7,048 bases of DNA from positions 8,620 through 15,667 of the forward strand of contig DHQK01000293.1 of NCBI GenBank assembly GCA_002411085.1, written 5' to 3'. Every line of letters starts with the position of its first letter. Position 1 is the first letter of the stretch. This document shows, piece after piece, positions 6,206 through 7,048 of this stretch. The notes under the pieces were generated by a model. The model was given only the letters and a program-made list of their open reading frames with translations, was not told the DNA's origin and made no database searches. The position numbers and the translations under genes were made by a program. The DNA comes from Marinilabilia sp. UBA5340. GTDB taxonomy: Bacteria > Bacteroidota > Bacteroidia > Bacteroidales > Marinilabiliaceae.

Positions 6206-6931
6206 ATGAAAGTTACTGAAAACATATCATATACAATAAAACGACTCCCCAGAGGGCATGTATTCACCTATGCTGATTTCACATCGGAGGTGAGTAAAAA
6301 GGAAGCGGTCATAAAAGCGCTTAACCGTATGGTGCAGGCAGGAAAGCTAAAAAAACTTTCTAAAGGCAAGTATTACAAGCCTGAGGATTCAGCCTTTGGC
6401 ACATTACCTCCGGATCAATACCAGATAGTAAAAGATCTGTTGGAGAAAAACGGAAAAATAACAGGTTATCTTACGGGATATAGCATCTATAACCAACTGA
6501 GGCTGACGACGCAGATAAGCAATGTTATTCAGATTGGACGAAACGAAACACGCCCTTCCTTTTCACGGGGAATGTATAAAATCAGCTTTATCAAACAAAA
6601 GAATACCATTACAAAAGATAATATTCCCCAATTACAGCTATTGGATGCCATCAGATTTATAAAAACCATCCCGGATACCACTATTGACAATTCCTGCATT
6701 ATTCTAAAAGGGCACCTGAAGGAGCTCCATTTGGATAAACAACAAAATTTAATTCGTTTGGCCTTGCTATATCCACCATCCACCAGGGCTTTATTGGGTG
6801 CCTTATTGGAGGAGATTAATGGCAAAGTTGAATTAAAAACCCTGAAGAATTCATTAAACCCAATTACAAAGTATAAGTTAAATATTTCGCCCAAGACCTT
6901 ATCAACCCTTAAAAACTGGAATATTTTATGA
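6206..6931 (+). CDS. DUF6088 / AbiEi-like antitoxin and transcriptional regulator
   Basis: A 241-residue protein of the DUF6088 family, related to AbiEi antitoxins of type IV toxin-antitoxin (abortive infection) systems. In those systems the antitoxin represses its own operon and counteracts the nucleotidyltransferase toxin without stably binding it. Residues 1-58 form a winged-helix pattern (GHVFTYADF at 17-25, AVIKALNRMVQAGKL at 34-48, then the wing LSKGKYYKP). LTGYSIYNQLRLTTQ at 89-103 followed by a strand-rich segment (RPSFSRG, FIKQKN) are typical of the family, and the C-terminus (SLNPITKYKL) also fits. The length is normal and no residues look broken. It starts 15 bp after a TATATTTG box and ends by ATGA overlap with the next gene, so the pair is translationally coupled. 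The family call is firm from recalled motifs; the antitoxin role is inferred from family and partner. Confidence 0.88.
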   Translation: MKVTENISYTIKRLPRGHVFTYADFTSEVSKKEAVIKALNRMVQAGKLKKLSKGKYYKPEDSAFGTLPPDQYQIVKDLLEKNGKITGYLTGYSIYNQLRLTTQISNVIQIGRNETRPSFSRGMYKISFIKQKNTITKDNIPQLQLLDAIRFIKTIPDTTIDNSCIILKGHLKELHLDKQQNLIRLALLYPPSTRALLGALLEEINGKVELKTLKNSLNPITKYKLNISPKTLSTLKNWNIL

Positions 6932-7048
6932 CCCTACACGACGATCCCAAAGCTTTTGGCCAGGTCATTCGTTTAACTTCAGAAAAGTTAAATATCAATC
7001 CTGTCTTTATTGAAAAAGACTATTGGATAACCTTATTATTGAAACGCT
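6928..7048 (+). CDS. AbiEii-like nucleotidyltransferase toxin (5' fragment)
   Basis: Only the first 40 residues lie in the window; the gene runs off the right edge. The start ATG overlaps the antitoxin stop (ATGA). The fragment begins MTLHDDPKAFGQ and contains VFIEKDYWIT (26-35), the N-terminal signature of the AbiEii/AbiGii nucleotidyltransferase toxin family, where a conserved EKDYW-type motif precedes the catalytic GS...D motif. That catalytic motif would be outside the window, so activity cannot be judged. Family members transfer nucleotides to target RNAs and stop growth on phage infection or loss of the antitoxin. The position right after a DUF6088 gene supports the call strongly. Confidence 0.85.
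   Translation, partial: MTLHDDPKAFGQVIRLTSEKLNINPVFIEKDYWITLLLKR

Larger units (their letters stand above)
6094..6219 (+). pseudogene. Truncated start of an AlbA_2 (Schlafen-type) gene
   Basis: ATG 6094 lies three bases after the hsdS stop. Its first 14 codons give MSETNRIEYKQELT, which I recognise as the usual N-terminus of AlbA_2-domain (putative DNA-binding) proteins often encoded in type I restriction loci. After T14 (base 6135) the expected helix (of the type LEKEVVAFLNY) is absent: the frame runs through the palindrome and promoter of the next gene and stops at TGA 6217-6219, giving only 41 codons. An intact protein would be several hundred residues. The simplest explanation is insertion of the following toxin-antitoxin module; the rest of the gene may lie past the right edge. 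The family call rests on 14 residues and the context. Confidence 0.6.

Overview
The window looks like an accessory region of a member of the Bacteroidota, probably Bacteroidales. The grounds are a DUF1896-family protein, a DUF6088/AbiEi-like gene with an exact Bacteroidota-type -7 box (TATATTTG) in front of it, AT-rich intergenic DNA, and mostly weak Shine-Dalgarno sequences. It resembles plasmid or integrative-element DNA: a partition-like segment is followed by defence and maintenance genes.

Left part (1-2237). A 95-residue ribbon-helix-helix protein starts by TGATG overlap with a gene lying off the left edge. Twenty bases after its stop is an array of ten 9-bp direct repeats (consensus RCCATANNN, 317-406), a good candidate for a centromere (parS) or operator bound by that protein. 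An AT-rich non-coding stretch follows, carrying TGTAAAC/GTTTACA motifs in two orientations (467-589). Next is a 434-residue protein that I do not recognise. Its start is unclear (TTG, a later ATG, or a frame change from an overlapping short ORF). A strong hairpin (2174-2210) closes it.

Middle (2238-3110). A DUF1896-family gene on the minus strand converges on that hairpin. Between it and the type I restriction-modification genes lies a divergent intergenic region holding a 162-bp imperfect inverted repeat (2736-2897) that looks like a MITE or structured repeat, and a second, smaller palindrome (3040-3068) just before hsdM.

Right part (3111-7048). hsdM and hsdS of a type I restriction-modification system overlap by 11 bp. 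No hsdR is present in the window. Three bases after hsdS, 14 codons match the start of the AlbA_2 (Schlafen-type) genes often found in such loci, then the similarity stops. At that point a near-perfect 38-bp palindrome and a promoter lead into a two-gene module, a DUF6088/AbiEi-like antitoxin-regulator and the start of an AbiEii-like nucleotidyltransferase toxin, overlapping by ATGA. The simplest reading is that a type IV-like toxin-antitoxin module was inserted into the restriction locus, cutting off the AlbA_2 gene; the remainder of that gene and hsdR would be expected beyond the right edge.

Together the genes suggest segregation (RHH protein plus repeats), DNA modification and specificity (HsdM/HsdS), and addiction or abortive-infection defence (AbiE-like pair). 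The least understood parts are the 434-residue protein and the repeat structures around it.
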